Part shown: positions 50,607 through 51,711 of the stretch, in pieces
Layout of the letters: each line of letters starts with the position of its first letter
Position numbering within the stretch: position 1 is the stretch's first letter
Source: an uncultured Methanobrevibacter sp.
GTDB lineage: Archaea; Methanobacteriota; Methanobacteria; Methanobacteriales; Methanobacteriaceae
Length of the DNA stretch: 51,711 bases
Reading direction: 5' to 3'
NCBI GenBank assembly: GCA_900320515.1
Contig: ONSJ01000009.1
Location: forward strand, 1 to 51,711
Program-made: the position numbers and the translations under genes
Notes under the pieces: model-generated
Databases searched by the model: none
Told to the model about the DNA's origin: nothing
The model's input: only the letters and a program-made list of their open reading frames with translations

Positions 50607-51161
50607 ATGAAAGTTTTAGGAATTAATACAAGTCCAAGAGAATTGAGTAATGTGAAAATTGCTTTGGAAGCTGCTTTGGATGCCGCTTGTGCAAAAGGGG
50701 CTGAAACCGAGATTGTAGATGTTAACAAATTAACAATCACTCCATGTCAGGGCGACAACTACTGCAAAGAGCATGATTCCGAATGTGCCTTAAATGATGA
50801 CATGCAGGATATCTATCAAAAAATTGAGGAAGCCGATGGAATCATCTTAGCAAGCCCAATATACTTCTGTGACGTGAACGCTCAGGCAAAACTCGTAATC
50901 GACAGATTATACTCCTATTTCATGAACCCTAAGTATGGAGAAATGTTTTCCAATAAGAAAGTTTCAATAATTGCAACACACGGTGCTGCTCCTTTAGAAG
51001 CATTTGAAGGTTCACTAAATACTCAAATGGCAGCTTTTGAAGTTTTAGGATTCAAAACCGGTGCATTTATTAATTTGGATGACAATAATGTTCCCGGAGC
51101 CATTAATGATAAGGAAGACCAATTGCAAAAGGCAAGAGATTTAGGCGAAAACTTAATTTAA
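50607..51161 (+). CDS. Flavodoxin-fold NAD(P)H oxidoreductase (iron-sulfur-flavoprotein-like)
   Basis: The 184-aa protein belongs to the FMN-reductase/flavodoxin-like fold: GINTSPRELSNVKIAL (phosphate loop), ILASPIYFCDVNAQAKLVIDRL, and IIATHGAAP. A Cys cluster, PCQGDNYCKEHDSEC (about 47-61), lies where iron-sulfur flavoproteins bind their cluster, though spacing (x5, x6) is unusual. It probably transfers electrons from NAD(P)H or ferredoxin to oxidants or quinones. GGAG precedes ATG 50607. Confidence 0.85.
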   Translation: MKVLGINTSPRELSNVKIALEAALDAACAKGAETEIVDVNKLTITPCQGDNYCKEHDSECALNDDMQDIYQKIEEADGIILASPIYFCDVNAQAKLVIDRLYSYFMNPKYGEMFSNKKVSIIATHGAAPLEAFEGSLNTQMAAFEVLGFKTGAFINLDDNNVPGAINDKEDQLQKARDLGENLI

Positions 51162-51178
51162 TTTTTTAAGGTGATGCA

Positions 51179-51331
51179 ATGAGCAATATACATGAAAATT
51201 GTGAGAATTACAGCCCTAAAAAGGATTACTGTTTGAAATTCTTTGAAGAAAAAGTATCTGAAAAGTATAAGGTTTGCAAAGAGTATAGTGAGTTCTCTGA
51301 TAAGGAACTCAGCAGGAAATGGAGTAATTAG
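51179..51331 (+). CDS. Small protein with three Cys, 50 aa
   Basis: The frame starts ATG 51179 after AAGGTGATGCA (ribosome site GGTGAT), 17 nt downstream of the flavodoxin-fold gene, so the two are probably co-transcribed. The peptide (MSNIHENCENY ... KDYCLKFF ... KVCKEYSEF) is charged with Cys residues at 8, 18 and 33. No family is recognised. It may be a small partner of the reductase. Confidence 0.62.
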   Translation: MSNIHENCENYSPKKDYCLKFFEEKVSEKYKVCKEYSEFSDKELSRKWSN

Positions 51332-51461
51332 CCAAACTGGAAATTTAGACATTAATTTCTCACTGCCGAAATAGATAATAGAAATGTGAGTCTTACCTGT
51401 CCAAAAAGGCATTAACCTATCATTCACAGGTTAAAGTGTTTATCTAAATGATGCAAGAATA

Positions 51462-51484
51462 CCATGACCTCTTCAAGGTCATGG
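51462..51484 (+). terminator. 9-bp hairpin, possible terminator
   Basis: CCATGACCT and AGGTCATGG are exact complements with a 5-nt loop CTTCA. A TTTTTT run lies about 25 nt downstream. It probably ends the 50607-51331 operon or is a stand-alone RNA. Confidence 0.45.
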
Positions 51485-51711
51485 ATGAATTGCACTATTG
51501 GGTGTACTATCTTTTTTAATTAATTTTATCGTGTTTAATTTTATTTTGTGTTTTTTGGAGGCTATTTTGGGTCTTGGATTTTTGTTCAGTATACTTTTTT
51601 TTATGGATTTTTAATAATTGCTTTGGGTATGAAAAATTGTTTTGGTTTTGAAAAATTGCTCTGAGTTCGTTATTCGATTACTTTTCAAATGCTCTCTCTC
51701 ATTTTTTATAT
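51485..51711. other. T-rich end of the window
   Basis: No gene is seen. The plus strand is T-rich with loose repeats of AAAAATTG; it may be the upstream region of a gene beyond the window. Confidence 0.35.

Noticed and set aside
51600..51711. Loose repeats near the right window edge
   Set aside because: They are irregular AT-rich copies without constant period, too weak to call a repeat array.

Overview
The window is a stretch of a Methanobacteriales chromosome, most likely Methanobrevibacter. The base composition is AT-rich, and ribosome binding sites are of the GGAGGT/GGTGAT type. Promoters are archaeal TATA boxes, and several genes appear leaderless. Large secreted 'adhesin-like' proteins with Ig-like repeats occur, one with pseudomurein-binding-type repeats, and three carry transglutaminase/C71-like Cys-His-Asp domains. 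These traits fit a pseudomurein-walled methanogen of animal gut. No methanogenesis genes, rRNA, tRNA or CRISPR array was found.

Layout. 1-4400: end of a plus-strand gene, a two-gene minus operon (unknown protein and amidohydrolase), then an operon of malate dehydrogenase, SstT-type Ser/Thr:Na+ symporter and bacterial-type D-aminoacyl-tRNA deacylase. 4443-8690: a four-gene TelA operon (helical membrane protein, zinc-ribbon membrane protein, TelA, small membrane protein), then a flavin-binding PNPOx-fold protein and a family-1 uracil-DNA glycosylase. 8694-19748: an accessory surface region with small secreted proteins and two large paralogous transglutaminase surface proteins (the first frameshifted) that share a promoter and a 5' leader hairpin. 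Between them lies a 1024-aa cytoplasmic protein built from about ten degenerate helix-turn-helix repeats. 19787-27721: an orphan CARF-HEPN ribonuclease, a membrane-anchored M14-like metallohydrolase, a MarR/MFS efflux operon, a TPR-HIRAN protein, a flavin disulfide-oxidoreductase-like enzyme and a cysteine-synthase-like enzyme. 27804-29535: a complete IS1182-type insertion sequence with target duplication.

29545-35330: GNAT acetyltransferase, small secreted protein, Lys-rich surface protein, a TetR/radical-SAM operon with an operator-like palindrome over the ribosome binding site, and a third transglutaminase protein that seems to start at ATC. 35358-41802: two paralogous unknown proteins flanking an MFS exporter, a decayed gene and surE; then a DEDDh exonuclease, TatD and a TcdA-type E1-like enzyme. 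41796-47942: DUF2142 membrane protein, SPL-type radical SAM, pyruvate kinase, small membrane proteins, AIM24-family protein and a 48-aa membrane peptide behind a structured leader. 47998-51711: CytX-like permease, a secreted protein with a decapitated paralogue, and a flavodoxin-fold reductase followed by a 50-aa Cys-containing protein.

Most notable: the HTH-array protein, the orphan CARF-HEPN effector, the covarying 5' hairpins at the two surface-protein promoters, terminators whose stems contain the stop codon (five genes), and several operator-like palindromes. Functions are inferred from motifs read by eye; no database search was possible.
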